From assembly GCA_027488975.1 (NCBI GenBank), contig JAIYAQ010000005.1, forward strand, positions 1 to 64,000: a stretch of DNA of 64,000 nt, in the 5' to 3' direction. A program made the position numbers and the translations under genes. Shown here piece by piece: positions 43,919-53,227 of this stretch; position 1 is the stretch's first letter; each line of letters begins with the position of its first letter. Source of the DNA: Cyanobium sp. E1_MAG_00006 (GTDB lineage Bacteria > Cyanobacteriota > Cyanobacteriia > PCC-6307 > Cyanobiaceae). The notes beneath the pieces were generated by a model. That model saw only the letters and a program-made list of their open reading frames with translations. It searched no databases and was not told where the DNA came from.

Positions 43919-46117
43919 CTAGGAAGCGGCAGCGTCCCGCGGCAACAGAGCGGTGAAGGCCTCCAGCTCCAGGGGCCGGCTGAACCAGTAGCCCTGGTAC
44001 ACATCGCAGCCCAGCAGCTCCAGCACCTCCAGCTGGCCGGCGGTCTCCACCCCTTCAGCCAGGGTCTCCAACCCCAGGCCGCGACCCATCGCCAGGGCGG
44101 TGCGCACGATCGTTCGGGCGGATTCGCGGGTCTCGAGGTGTTCGATGAAGCTGCGATCGATCTTGATCCTGTGGATCGACAGGCGATTCAGCACCGCCAG
44201 GGAGGAATAGCCGGTGCCGAAGTCGTCCAGCGCAAGCTGCAGCCCCATGGCGGCCAGCTGTTGCACCTGGCCGATGGCCCCGGCCATCGGCAGGATCGAC
44301 GACTCGGTGATCTCCAGCTCCAGCAGCGCCGGCGGCAGACGGTGGCGCTGCAGCAGCTCCTCCACCTGCTCCATCAGGGAGGGCACGGTGAGCTCGAACT
44401 GGCGCGGCGAGAGGTTCACCGCCAGCCGGGGCGGCCGCAGGCCCACATCCAGCCAGCTGCGCAGCTGCCGGCAGGCCTGCTCCAGCACCCACTGGCCAAG
44501 GGGATGGATCAAACCGGTGCGCTCGGCCAGGGGCACGAAGCGTGCCGGGGGAACAGCGCCGTGGATCGGATCGTTCCAGCGCAACAGGGCCTCGGCCCCG
44601 ATCAGCCGACCGGCGGCATCCTGCTGGGGCTGGTAAACGAGGCGCAGCTCCCCCTTGCCCATGGCCCTGTGGAGACGGGCCTCCAGATCCATCTCCCGCT
44701 GCAGCCGGGTCGTGAATGTGGGCTGATAGATCAGGGTGGTTCCCGGAGCCACCTCACGGGCACAGCTGAGGGCCGTGGCGGCGGCCTGCAGCAGATCCTC
44801 GGCCCGGCAGCCATGCAGCGGGGCGAGGCTGTAGCCGGCACTGAAGCCGAGTCCCAGCGCGGCACCGACGGCCGAGGTGTCGAGCTGGGTGATGGTGTCG
44901 CGCAACTGGAGCACCACCTCCTGCGCCTGGGCCTGCAGGGCGGCGGGATCATCCGGCGTGCCGGGCAGCTCCCGCACCAGCAGGAACTCATCCCCGCCGA
45001 GTCGTGCCAGCTGATCGCCGGGGGCCCGCCAGGCCCGCAGACCATCGGCCACCGCCACCAGCAGGGCGTCCCCCGCGGCCCGTCCGAAGCTGTGGTTCAC
45101 CCGACGGAAGCCATCGAGATCGAGCCAGAGCACCAGCCAGGGCCGCGGGGCGGATTCCCGGAGGCGGCGCTCGAGCTCCCGCCGACTGGCCTCGGCATTG
45201 GCCAGCCCGGTGAGCGGATCCTGGAAAGCCAGGTCGGTCAGATCGGTCAGGGCCTGGTTGAGCGCGGTCACATCCCGCAGCAGCAGGCTGGCCACGCCCC
45301 CGCAGACCGTCTCCTCCACCCCATCGCGGCGGGGATGCATCTCCAGCTCCACCTGCCGCCGGCTGCCATCGGCCGCCAGCACGGGCAGGGCGCAGCGCCG
45401 CTCCCGCCCGGCCAGCACAGCCCCCCAGCTCTGCTCGAAGCTGGCCCGCGCCTGCTCGGGCAGGAACTCCAGCAGCCGGCGCCCGAGCAGACCACCCTCC
45501 GGCACCGCCAGAATGCGATGGAGCGCGGGGTTGGCGAACAGCAGGCTGGTGCCCGCATCGAGTTGGCCCACCCCATCGGCCATCTGCTCCACCAGCTCTC
45601 GGTAGCGGGCCTCACTGCTGCGCAGCGAAGCGATCAGGGAGGTCTGCACCTGGCGGGCCGCCTCGCTGCTCTCCAGGCGTCTGCGCAGGCTGATGTCGCG
45701 TAGGGCAAGGGTCCAGCGGGGCTGCGCCAACGGCCCCGCAACCAGACGCTGCCCCTCCAGCTCGACCTCCAGCGGCTCCCCCGCAACGGGCTGCAGATCG
45801 AGCTCCATGCGCAGGGCCTCCCCCTCGCCGAGGGCCTCAAGGCGCTCCTGGAGCACCCGCACCTGGCCGGGGTTGGGCAGCCAGTGCTGCAGGGGCTGGC
45901 CGTAGAGCTCGTGCTGAGGCACACCAAGCACGACGGCCAGACGGGTGTTGGCCTCAAGAATGCTGCCGCCGGGGCCCGCCAGGTTCAGCAGATCGCCACT
46001 GAACTGCACCATCTGGCGCAGGTAGGGCAGAGCGCCTGCCGCCTCCTGCAGCTCATGGCGCAGGCGCCGGATCTCTCGCTCCAGCCGTAAGCGCTCATCG
46101 GCCGGTGAGCCGCTCAT
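43919..46117 (-). CDS. PAS-GGDEF-EAL protein, c-di-GMP turnover enzyme
   Basis: 732 residues, no membrane segment. It begins with a short coiled coil, two PAS-like sensor segments (about 35-140 and 170-290), a GGDEF domain with intact ARLGGDEFLL (about 374-378), and an EAL domain with EALLRW (about 509), NLSPRQFEL, DDFGTGYSSL and IKIDRSFI, then the GVETAGQ segment. Both catalytic signatures look intact. The EAL residues suggest phosphodiesterase activity, with GGDEF active or GTP-sensing. Its start overlaps the DsbA-like gene by ATGA, indicating co-translation. Confidence 0.92.
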   Translation of the reverse strand: MSGSPADERLRLEREIRRLRHELQEAAGALPYLRQMVQFSGDLLNLAGPGGSILEANTRLAVVLGVPQHELYGQPLQHWLPNPGQVRVLQERLEALGEGEALRMELDLQPVAGEPLEVELEGQRLVAGPLAQPRWTLALRDISLRRRLESSEAARQVQTSLIASLRSSEARYRELVEQMADGVGQLDAGTSLLFANPALHRILAVPEGGLLGRRLLEFLPEQARASFEQSWGAVLAGRERRCALPVLAADGSRRQVELEMHPRRDGVEETVCGGVASLLLRDVTALNQALTDLTDLAFQDPLTGLANAEASRRELERRLRESAPRPWLVLWLDLDGFRRVNHSFGRAAGDALLVAVADGLRAWRAPGDQLARLGGDEFLLVRELPGTPDDPAALQAQAQEVVLQLRDTITQLDTSAVGAALGLGFSAGYSLAPLHGCRAEDLLQAAATALSCAREVAPGTTLIYQPTFTTRLQREMDLEARLHRAMGKGELRLVYQPQQDAAGRLIGAEALLRWNDPIHGAVPPARFVPLAERTGLIHPLGQWVLEQACRQLRSWLDVGLRPPRLAVNLSPRQFELTVPSLMEQVEELLQRHRLPPALLELEITESSILPMAGAIGQVQQLAAMGLQLALDDFGTGYSSLAVLNRLSIHRIKIDRSFIEHLETRESARTIVRTALAMGRGLGLETLAEGVETAGQLEVLELLGCDVYQGYWFSRPLELEAFTALLPRDAAAS

Positions 46118-46653
46118 CGGCAGGCGGGGCCGGGCGGCGGTTCATGCAGTGCCCCGAGCACGAACGCCTCCACGGCCGCCCGATCCTGCAGGCCGAGATG
46201 GCGGGCGCCGGAGGGAGCCAGCATGCAGGGGATGCGATCGAGCTCCTGCCGCCACCAGCCGGTGAGCCGCTCCAGCTGCTCAGGATCGAGGAAGCGATCC
46301 TCAGCCGGGTCCACGCCGGCCTGCTGCTGGCTGCCGGCGAGATCCTCCGGGCGGGCGATGTTGGCCTGGGCGCGCCAGAGGCGGCGGAAGATGGCGGTGC
46401 GCAGCGGTGCCGCCAGGGAGGGCTCTTCGGCCTCCACGGCCGCCTGCAGCAGCAGGGCCTGCTGGGAGTTCACCCACACCGGCGGCAGCTGCACCCCCAC
46501 CTCGGGGGCGCGGCGACGCACATCGCTCACCTCCCGCTGCAGGGTCTCGAGGTCATCCGCGCGGTTGGCCTGCGCGAAATCGTGCGGCAGGTGAGGGGCT
46601 TTCACCTTAGTTGGCGCGACTGGGTATGGGTCATGGGAAGGTGAGGCATCCAC
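46114..46653 (-). CDS. Hypothetical protein with weak DsbA-like fold resemblance
   Basis: Up to 179 residues. The middle segment PPVWVNSQQALLLQAAVEAE and LRTAIFRRLWRAQANIARPED resembles the helical insertion of DsbA/FrnE-type thioredoxin proteins, and HDFAQANRADDLETLQREV resembles the strand/helix before it. No CxxC active site is present, so an oxidoreductase role is unlikely. The start is unsure: the ATG at 46653 lies only 11 bases from the divergent MFS start, so the GTG near 46605 may be correct. Coupled to the GGDEF-EAL gene. Confidence 0.6.
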   Translation of the reverse strand: MDASPSHDPYPVAPTKVKAPHLPHDFAQANRADDLETLQREVSDVRRRAPEVGVQLPPVWVNSQQALLLQAAVEAEEPSLAAPLRTAIFRRLWRAQANIARPEDLAGSQQQAGVDPAEDRFLDPEQLERLTGWWRQELDRIPCMLAPSGARHLGLQDRAAVEAFVLGALHEPPPGPACR

Positions 46654-46664
46654 AGGCCTGCCAC

Positions 46665-47924
46665 ATGCGCCGGACTCGCCCCCCCATCGGGCTCTGCGCC
46701 TTCGTGACCCTGCTGAACGATCGCCTGGGGGAGAGCATCGTCTTCCCGCTGCTGCCGTTCCTGCTGGCCTCGTACACCAGCAATGGCCGCACCCTCGGCC
46801 TGCTGGCCGGCAGCTACGCCGTGGCCCAGTTCGCCTTCACGCCGCTGATCGGCGCCCTGAGCGACCGCTACGGCCGCAAGCCCGTGATCAGCGGCTGCGT
46901 GACGGGATCGGTGCTCGGCCTGGGTCTGTTCGCCCTCACCGTGAGCATCGACTGGCAGGCGATCCCCTGGGCCGCCGGCACCGCCATCCCCCTGGCACTG
47001 CTGTTCGCCGCCCGGCTGATCGACGGCGTCAGCGGCGGCACTGCCGCCACCGCCGGTGCCGTGCTGGCGGACATCTCCACGCCGGAGAACCGGGCCAAGG
47101 CCTTCGGGCTGATCGGCGTGGCCTTCGGCCTGGGCTTCATCCTCGGCCCCTTCTTCGGCGGGGTGCTGGCACGGGTGAACGTGACCCTGCCGGTGTGGGC
47201 CGCGGCCGGCTTCGCCCTGGTGAATCTGCTGCTGGTGCTCACGCTGCTGCCGGAAACCCATCCGCCGGAGGCGCGGCGTGCCCTGCCGCGCAAGCGCGAC
47301 CTCAACCCCTTCAGCGCCCTGCGCCGCGTGTTCACCAACCCACAGGTACGCCGCCTGTGTGCGGCCTTCTTCCTGTTCTTCCTGGCCTTCAACGGCTTCA
47401 CCGCCGTGCTGGTGCTCTATTTCAAGCAGGCGTTCAACTGGGGGCCTGGCCTGGCCGCCACCGCCTTCCTGGTGGTGGGTGTGGTGGCCACCGTGGTGCA
47501 GGGCGGCCTGATCGGCCCGCTCGTGAAACGCTTCGGGGAGTGGCGCCTCACCCTGGCAGGCCTGGGCTTCGTGATCGCCGGCTGCCTGCAGATCCCCGTG
47601 GCCAATGCGGGCAACGCCCGCAGCGTGGTGTTCAGCGCCGTGGCGATCCTGGCCTTCGGCACCGGCCTGGTGACCCCCTGCCTGCGGGCGTTGGTGTCCC
47701 GCCGGCTGGACGACTCCGGGCAGGGCGCAGCCCTCGGCAGCCTGCAGGGTCTGCAGAGCCTGGGCAGCTTCATCGGCCCGCCCCTGGCGGGCCTGAGCTA
47801 CGACCTGATCGGGCGCCAGAGCCCCTTCTGGCTGGGCATCGTCCTGCTGGCGGGCGTTGCCGCCCTGGTGGCGGGGGGGCTGCCGCCGCGGATCGCCAGC
47901 ACAGCGGGCGCGCAACAACCGTGA
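46665..47924 (+). CDS. MFS transporter, TetA/MdtG-like
   Basis: Major facilitator family membrane exporter of 419 residues with 12 predicted helices. The motif A sequence GALSDRYGRKPV sits between helices 2 and 3, and the motif C-like GLGFILGPFFGG is in helix 5, typical of proton-coupled drug antiporters. A cytoplasmic loop near residues 200-225 is basic (ALPRKRDLNPF). The ATG at 46665 (MRRTRPPIG) is chosen over 46611. Substrate unknown. Confidence 0.88.
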   Translation: MRRTRPPIGLCAFVTLLNDRLGESIVFPLLPFLLASYTSNGRTLGLLAGSYAVAQFAFTPLIGALSDRYGRKPVISGCVTGSVLGLGLFALTVSIDWQAIPWAAGTAIPLALLFAARLIDGVSGGTAATAGAVLADISTPENRAKAFGLIGVAFGLGFILGPFFGGVLARVNVTLPVWAAAGFALVNLLLVLTLLPETHPPEARRALPRKRDLNPFSALRRVFTNPQVRRLCAAFFLFFLAFNGFTAVLVLYFKQAFNWGPGLAATAFLVVGVVATVVQGGLIGPLVKRFGEWRLTLAGLGFVIAGCLQIPVANAGNARSVVFSAVAILAFGTGLVTPCLRALVSRRLDDSGQGAALGSLQGLQSLGSFIGPPLAGLSYDLIGRQSPFWLGIVLLAGVAALVAGGLPPRIASTAGAQQP

Positions 47925-48011
47925 GGGAGCGAACGGCGCGCTGGCGTTGTGGAACACCCATGCACAACCCTCGTGATTGCTACGTTGCTGCCCTAGGAGC
48001 ATGGGGACTCG

Positions 48012-50159
48012 ATGGCCAATCCAGCACTGGCTCCGGAGCTCTACATCAATCGTGAGCTGAGCTGGGTTGCCTTCAATCAGCGCGTGCTCTGCCAGGCCCT
48101 GAGCGAGCACACCCCACTGCTGGAGCAGGCGAAGTTCAGCGCCATCTTCAGCAACAACCTCGATGAGTTCTTCATGGTGCGGGTGGCTTCGCTGAAGTCA
48201 CAGATCGAGGCCGGCGTTCAGACCCTCAGCGACGACGGCTTCACCCCCGGCCAGCAGCTGGCACGCGTGCGCGACGCCCTGCACCCGCTGCTCGATCAGC
48301 AGCAGGCCCACTACCGCCTCTACCTCAAGCATCAGCTCGCCGAGAACGGCGTGCACTTGGTCGACTACGCCCGGCTGAACCGCAACCAGCAGGGCTGGAT
48401 CAACGACTACTTCCAGAACTCCATCTTCCCGGTGCTCACCCCCCTGGCGGTGGATCCGGCCCACCCGTTCCCGTTCATCAGCAACCTCAGCCTCAACATC
48501 GCCGCCCTGATCCGCGATCCCGACACGGGCCAGCAACAGTTCGCGCGGGTGAAGGTGCCGCAGAAGAACCTGCCGCGCTTCGTGGAGCTGCCGGCCGACC
48601 TGAGCGAGCACAACCCGGCGCCGGTGTACACCGCCGTGCCGCTGGAGCAGGTGGTGGCCTTCAACCTCGAGCTGCTGTTCCCCGGCATGGAGATCGAGGG
48701 TCACTACTTCTTCCGCGTCACCCGCGACGCGGACCTGGAGCTGCGCGACCTGGAGGCCGACGATCTGATGGAGGCCCTGCAGCAGGGCCTGCGTAAGCGG
48801 CGCATGGGCGGCGAAGTGGTGCGCCTGGAGGTGGCCAACGAGATGCCCGATGCGGTGGTGGATCTGCTGCTGGAGGGCACCGGCGTGGAACCGGAAGACC
48901 TCTACCGGATCAATGGCCCGCTCGGGCTCGACGACCTGATGAGCCTGATGGCGATGCCACTGCCCGAGCTCAAGGACAAACCCCACCGCGGCCGCACGGC
49001 AGCGGCCCTGGCGCGGGCCCAGAAGAACCTGCTGGAGGATGGCTCGATCAAGGCCGAGGAGTTCGAGAGCATCTTCTCGGTGCTGCGCCGAGGCGATGTG
49101 CTGCTTCACCACCCCTTCGATCTGTTCTCCACCTCCGTGGAGGAGTTCATCAACCAGGCGGCCGACGACGCCTCGGTGCTCGCCATCAAGATGACGCTCT
49201 ACCGGGTGTCGAAGGATTCACCGATCATCGCCGCCCTGATCCGTGCCGCCGAGAACGGCAAGCAGGTGATGGCCCTGGTGGAGCTCAAGGCCCGCTTCGA
49301 CGAAGACAACAACATCCAGTGGGCACGCCAGCTGGAGCGCTCGGGCGTGCATGTGGTCTACGGCGTGATCGGCCTGAAAACCCACACCAAGATCACCCTG
49401 GTGGTGCGCAAGGAGAAGGAGCGGCTGCGCAGCTACTGCCACATCGCCACCGGCAACTACAACTCCCGCACCGCCCAGCTCTACACCGATCTCGGCCTGC
49501 TCTCGGCCCGCCCCGAGCTAGGGCAGGACCTGGCGGAGCTGTTCAATTACCTCACCGGCTTCTCTAAGCAGCAGAACTTCCGCCGCCTGCTGGTGGCACC
49601 GGTGACGCTGCGCCGTCGCATGGAGGAGCTGATCCGCCGCGAAACTGAGCACGCCCGCGCCGGCCGGCCCGCCGCCATCAAGGCCAAGATGAACGCCCTG
49701 GTGGACCCCGCCATCATCGCCCTGCTCTACGAGGCCTCCCAGGCCGGGGTGCAGATCGATCTGGTGGTGCGCGGCATGTGCAGCCTGCGGCCCGGCGTGG
49801 AGGGTGTGAGCGAGAACATCCGCGTCTGCAGCGTGATCGGTCGCTTTCTGGAGCACTCCCGCATGTTCTGGTTTGCCAATGACGGTGCGAATGAGATGTA
49901 CCTCGGCAGCGCCGACTGGATGGGCCGCAACCTGGATCGCCGCGTTGAAGCGGTGGTGCCGATCGAGGAGCCGAGCCTGCATGCGCGTCTGCTGCGCCTG
50001 ATCGACGTCTACCTGCACGACAACTGCACCGCCTGGGACATGCGCAGCGATGGCAGCTTTCAGCGACGCATCCCGGAGGAGGAGAACCGCGCGGCGCAGC
50101 TCACGCTGATGGAGCACTGGCGCAGCGGACTTAACGACAGCGATGACGCAACGCCGTAG
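48012..50159 (+). CDS. ppk: Polyphosphate kinase 1
   Basis: Makes polyphosphate from ATP and can run in reverse. 715 residues. The N-terminal domain starts LYINRELSWVAFNQRVL. The catalytic domains carry the autophosphorylated His in KTHTKITLVVR, CHIATGNYNS, and the second His region LEHSRMFWFANDGANEMYLG. AGGAG at 47995-47999 precedes the ATG by 12 bases. It is important for phosphate storage. No Pho-box-like repeat could be shown in the 87-base upstream gap. Confidence 0.96.
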   Translation: MANPALAPELYINRELSWVAFNQRVLCQALSEHTPLLEQAKFSAIFSNNLDEFFMVRVASLKSQIEAGVQTLSDDGFTPGQQLARVRDALHPLLDQQQAHYRLYLKHQLAENGVHLVDYARLNRNQQGWINDYFQNSIFPVLTPLAVDPAHPFPFISNLSLNIAALIRDPDTGQQQFARVKVPQKNLPRFVELPADLSEHNPAPVYTAVPLEQVVAFNLELLFPGMEIEGHYFFRVTRDADLELRDLEADDLMEALQQGLRKRRMGGEVVRLEVANEMPDAVVDLLLEGTGVEPEDLYRINGPLGLDDLMSLMAMPLPELKDKPHRGRTAAALARAQKNLLEDGSIKAEEFESIFSVLRRGDVLLHHPFDLFSTSVEEFINQAADDASVLAIKMTLYRVSKDSPIIAALIRAAENGKQVMALVELKARFDEDNNIQWARQLERSGVHVVYGVIGLKTHTKITLVVRKEKERLRSYCHIATGNYNSRTAQLYTDLGLLSARPELGQDLAELFNYLTGFSKQQNFRRLLVAPVTLRRRMEELIRRETEHARAGRPAAIKAKMNALVDPAIIALLYEASQAGVQIDLVVRGMCSLRPGVEGVSENIRVCSVIGRFLEHSRMFWFANDGANEMYLGSADWMGRNLDRRVEAVVPIEEPSLHARLLRLIDVYLHDNCTAWDMRSDGSFQRRIPEEENRAAQLTLMEHWRSGLNDSDDATP

Positions 50160-50258
50160 CGGCGGCGACAAACACAAAGACAATCCGCCGCCAAGGCTGC
50201 AGTAAGTCTTCCAATTCATAGCAGTGCGATCAACGCACAAGTGCTACATTCCGGCCAA

Positions 50259-51323
50259 ATGAATTCGGGGCCGCAGGTCATGGGCTCAACTGAGCATTTC
50301 ACGCCGCCTGCAAACGCAGCGCCTGCGACCAGCTCCAACAGCAGCGAGATCGCCATGGTCGAGAACCAGGCGTCAGCTGCTTCCAGCCGGATCAGAAACA
50401 GATCAGCAGCCCGAAACACCGGGCCACGGCAGGCGGGTCGCCTCAGTGCTGATTCGATCGGCTGGTATCTGAGCAACATCGGCCGGGTGCCGCTGCTCAC
50501 CGCCGCCGAGGAGATCGAGCTGGCGCACCATGTGCAGGCGATGAAGCGTCTGCAGGAGCTGCCGGCAGAGCAGCTGACGCCGCGCCAGAAGCACCAGATC
50601 CGCATGGGCACCCGCGCCCGCGACCGGATGATGGCCGCCAACCTGCGCCTGGTGGTGAGCGTGGCCAAGAAGTATCAGAACCAGGGCCTGGAGCTGCTGG
50701 ATCTTGTGCAGGAGGGGGCCATCGGCCTCGAGCGCGCCGTCGACAAGTTCGATCCCGCCATGGGCTACAAGTTCTCCACCTACGCCTACTGGTGGATCCG
50801 CCAGGGCATGACCCGGGCGATCGACAACAGCGCCCGCACGATCCGCCTGCCGATCCATGTGAGCGAAAAGCTCTCGAAAATGCGGCGTATCACCCGCGAA
50901 CTCTCCCACCGCTTCGGCCGCCAGCCCAACCGTCTGGAACTGGCCCATGCCATGGGAATGGCACCGGAGGAACTGGAGGAGCTGATCTCCCAGAGCGCCC
51001 CCTGTGCCTCCCTGGATGCCCACGCCCGCGGCGACGATGACCGCAGCACCCTGGGCGAACTGATCGCCGATCCGAGCAGCAATGAGTCGATGGACTCGAT
51101 GGACCGCACCTTGCAGAAGGAGCATCTCGGCACCTGGCTCTCCCAGCTGAACGAGCGGGAGCGCCGCATCATCGAGCTGCGCTTCGGCCTGGCGGGCCAG
51201 GAGCCGCTGACGCTGGCGGAGATCGGCCGGCAGATCAACGTGTCCCGCGAGCGGGTGCGCCAACTGGAAGCCAAGGCGATCCTCAAGCTGCGCCTGATGA
51301 CCAACTACCAGCAGGCCGCCTGA
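50259..51323 (+). CDS. RNA polymerase sigma factor, group 2 sigma-70
   Basis: Second group 2 sigma factor of the window, about 354 residues. Region 1.2: DSIGWYLSNIGRVPLLTAAE; region 2: ANLRLVVSVAKKYQNQGLEL and FSTYAYWWIRQGMTRAIDNS; region 4: TLAEIGRQINVSRERVRQLE. The N-terminal 60 residues are Ser/Ala-rich and variable. The frame begins with a GTG at 50241, but TGCTACATT at 50242-50250 looks like an extended -10, so the ATG at 50259 (nearly leaderless) or at 50280 is more plausible. It differs from the first sigma factor mostly in its N-terminus and in region 4. Confidence 0.9.
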   Translation: MNSGPQVMGSTEHFTPPANAAPATSSNSSEIAMVENQASAASSRIRNRSAARNTGPRQAGRLSADSIGWYLSNIGRVPLLTAAEEIELAHHVQAMKRLQELPAEQLTPRQKHQIRMGTRARDRMMAANLRLVVSVAKKYQNQGLELLDLVQEGAIGLERAVDKFDPAMGYKFSTYAYWWIRQGMTRAIDNSARTIRLPIHVSEKLSKMRRITRELSHRFGRQPNRLELAHAMGMAPEELEELISQSAPCASLDAHARGDDDRSTLGELIADPSSNESMDSMDRTLQKEHLGTWLSQLNERERRIIELRFGLAGQEPLTLAEIGRQINVSRERVRQLEAKAILKLRLMTNYQQAA

Positions 51324-51345
51324 ACGGCGAGCCCTGCCTGCATCG

Positions 51346-52026
51346 GTGCCGCCTGAGATTCAGCGACAGCTCCTTTCAGTCGCCGTTGTCGTTGCCTGGC
51401 TCGCCATGGTGACGACAACGTCTCTGGTTGTGCGCCGTCTGCGGCCTGATCAGCGCGAGTGGAGTCGCAAGGTGGTGCACATCGGCACCGGTCCGGTGGT
51501 TCTGCTGGCCTGGTGGCTGCAGATCGATCGATCGCTTGCCCTGCCGGCTGCGGCCCTGGTGACACTCGCCACCGCCTTCAATCACCGCTTCCGACTGCTG
51601 CCCGCCGTGGAGGATGTCGGGCGCCAAAGCTACGGCACGATCGCCTACGGCGGTTCGATCACCGTGCTGCTGGCGCTCTACTGGCCGCAGCAGCCGCTGC
51701 CGGTGGCCGCGGGCGTGCTGGTGATGGCAGCCGGGGATGGCCTCGCCGGTCTGGTGGGTCCGGCGCTGAACTCACCACGCTGGCGCCTGCTGGGCCAGAA
51801 CAAATCTCTGGCGGGCACGGCCTGCATGGCACTCGCCAGCCTGGCAGTCCTGCTGGGGCTCACCGCCCTGGCAGCGACCAGCGGTCAGCCGGCTCCGCCG
51901 CTGCTGGCCCTGCTGCTGATCGCCGCCATTGCCACGGCCCTGGAGCAACTGAGCGGCTGGGGGATCGACAACCTCACCGTGCCACTGGCCACGGCCCTGC
52001 TCTGGCAGGCCTGCCTCAGGCCCTGA
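51346..52026 (+). CDS. Phytol/dolichol kinase family membrane protein
   Basis: Predicted CTP-dependent polyprenol kinase of 226 residues with about six hydrophobic helices. Markers: EWSRKVVHIGTGPVVLLAWW near residue 38, AYGGSITVLLAL, VMAAGDGLAGLVG and GQNKSLAGTACM, which match the phytol kinase/CDP-alcohol type family (slr1652/VTE5-like). It may recycle phytol from chlorophyll breakdown for tocopherol or chlorophyll synthesis. The start is 23 bases after the sigma factor stop. It ends 11 bases into the converging DAHP synthase gene. Confidence 0.85.
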   Translation: MPPEIQRQLLSVAVVVAWLAMVTTTSLVVRRLRPDQREWSRKVVHIGTGPVVLLAWWLQIDRSLALPAAALVTLATAFNHRFRLLPAVEDVGRQSYGTIAYGGSITVLLALYWPQQPLPVAAGVLVMAAGDGLAGLVGPALNSPRWRLLGQNKSLAGTACMALASLAVLLGLTALAATSGQPAPPLLALLLIAAIATALEQLSGWGIDNLTVPLATALLWQACLRP

Positions 52027-53089
52027 GCAGGGCTGCGCTCTGGCTCTCGGCCACCGCCGCCGCCAGCTCCGCCAGCACACTGCGGGTGCTGGCCAGGTCG
52101 ATGCAGGCATCGGTGATGCTCTGGCCGTAGGTGAGCTGGGCGAGATCGGCGGGGATCTTCTGGTTGCCGGCCACCAGATGGCTCTCAATCATCACGCCCA
52201 TCACATGGCGCGAGCCCTGGCGCAGCTGCTCGGCCACCTGGGCAGCCACCTCGCTCTGACGGCGGTAGTCCTTGTTGGAGTTGCCATGGCTGCAATCCAC
52301 CATCAGCCGGGCCGGCAGTCCCTCGCGGGCCAGAGCGGCGGCGGCGGTTTCGATGGCTTCGGCGTGGTAGTTGGTGCCCTGCTTGCCGCCGCGCAGCACC
52401 AGATGGCCATCCGGGTTGCCGGTGGTGGTCACGATCGCGGCATGGCCCTGCTGGTTGATACCCAGGAAATGGTGAGGCCGGGCCGCAGCCTCCATGGCAT
52501 TGATGGCGGTGGCGGCGCTGCCGTCGGTGCCGTTCTTGAAGCCGATCGGCATCGACAGGCCTGAGGCCATCTCGCGGTGGGTCTGGCTTTCTGTGGTGCG
52601 GGCGCCGATGGCGGTCCAGCTGATCAGATCGGCGATGTATTGCGGCACCACCGGATCCAGCAGCTCGGTGGCCGCCGGCAGACCCAGCTCCGCCAGGTGA
52701 AGCAGCAGGCCCCTGGCCAGTTTCAGGCCGGTGTTGATGTCGTAGCTGCCATCGAGGTGGGGGTCATTGATCAGCCCCTTCCAGCCCACGGTGGTGCGGG
52801 GCTTCTCGAAGTACACCCGCATCACCACCTCGAGCTGATCGCGGTGGCGCTCATGCTCCGCGGCGATGGCGGCGGCGTACTCCCTGGCGGCCCCCACGTC
52901 GTGCACGGAACAGGGGCCCACGATCACCAGCAGGCGGCGGTCCTCGCCGCGCAGGATCGCCTTGATCCGCTCGCGGGCCTCACGCACCGTGGTTGCTGCC
53001 GTGTTGCCCAGGGGCAGCTCACGGTGCAGCAGGGCGGGCGCCACCAGCGGCCTGGTTTCCACCACGTGGAGATCAGAGGTGGGAATCAT
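52016..53089 (-). CDS. 3-deoxy-7-phosphoheptulonate synthase, class I
   Basis: Condenses phosphoenolpyruvate and erythrose 4-phosphate, the first step of the shikimate pathway to aromatic amino acids. 357 residues of the AroF/G/H class I type: [85 protein letters not shown] and [11 protein letters not shown]. Which of the three feedback types cannot be told. Transcribed away from acnB; 138 bases separate their starts. Confidence 0.95.
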   Translation of the reverse strand: MIPTSDLHVVETRPLVAPALLHRELPLGNTAATTVREARERIKAILRGEDRRLLVIVGPCSVHDVGAAREYAAAIAAEHERHRDQLEVVMRVYFEKPRTTVGWKGLINDPHLDGSYDINTGLKLARGLLLHLAELGLPAATELLDPVVPQYIADLISWTAIGARTTESQTHREMASGLSMPIGFKNGTDGSAATAINAMEAAARPHHFLGINQQGHAAIVTTTGNPDGHLVLRGGKQGTNYHAEAIETAAAALAREGLPARLMVDCSHGNSNKDYRRQSEVAAQVAEQLRQGSRHVMGVMIESHLVAGNQKIPADLAQLTYGQSITDACIDLASTRSVLAELAAAVAESQSAALLRA

Positions 53090-53227
53090 GGCTGGGGCCG
53101 TCGACCGGAAGGCGGACAGATCAGCCTAGGCGCCCATTTGCAGCCGTTGTCACCAAGGGCCGGACCATCGGCACAGAACAATGGTCAGCAGATCAACGTC
53201 ATCCAGGGTCCTCGGGCCCTGCGCCGC

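Noticed and set aside
43865-45703. 612-residue forward frame opposite the GGDEF-EAL gene
   Set aside because: Covers a protein with intact GGDEF and EAL motifs on the other strand; Gln/Gly/His-rich shadow without motifs.
46602-48110. 502-residue reverse frame opposite the MFS transporter
   Set aside because: Low-complexity Gln/Gly/His-rich antisense of an MFS protein with intact motif A.
52577-53227. 217-residue upstream extension of acnB
   Set aside because: It is antisense to DAHP synthase; AcnB homology begins at the ATG at 53228.
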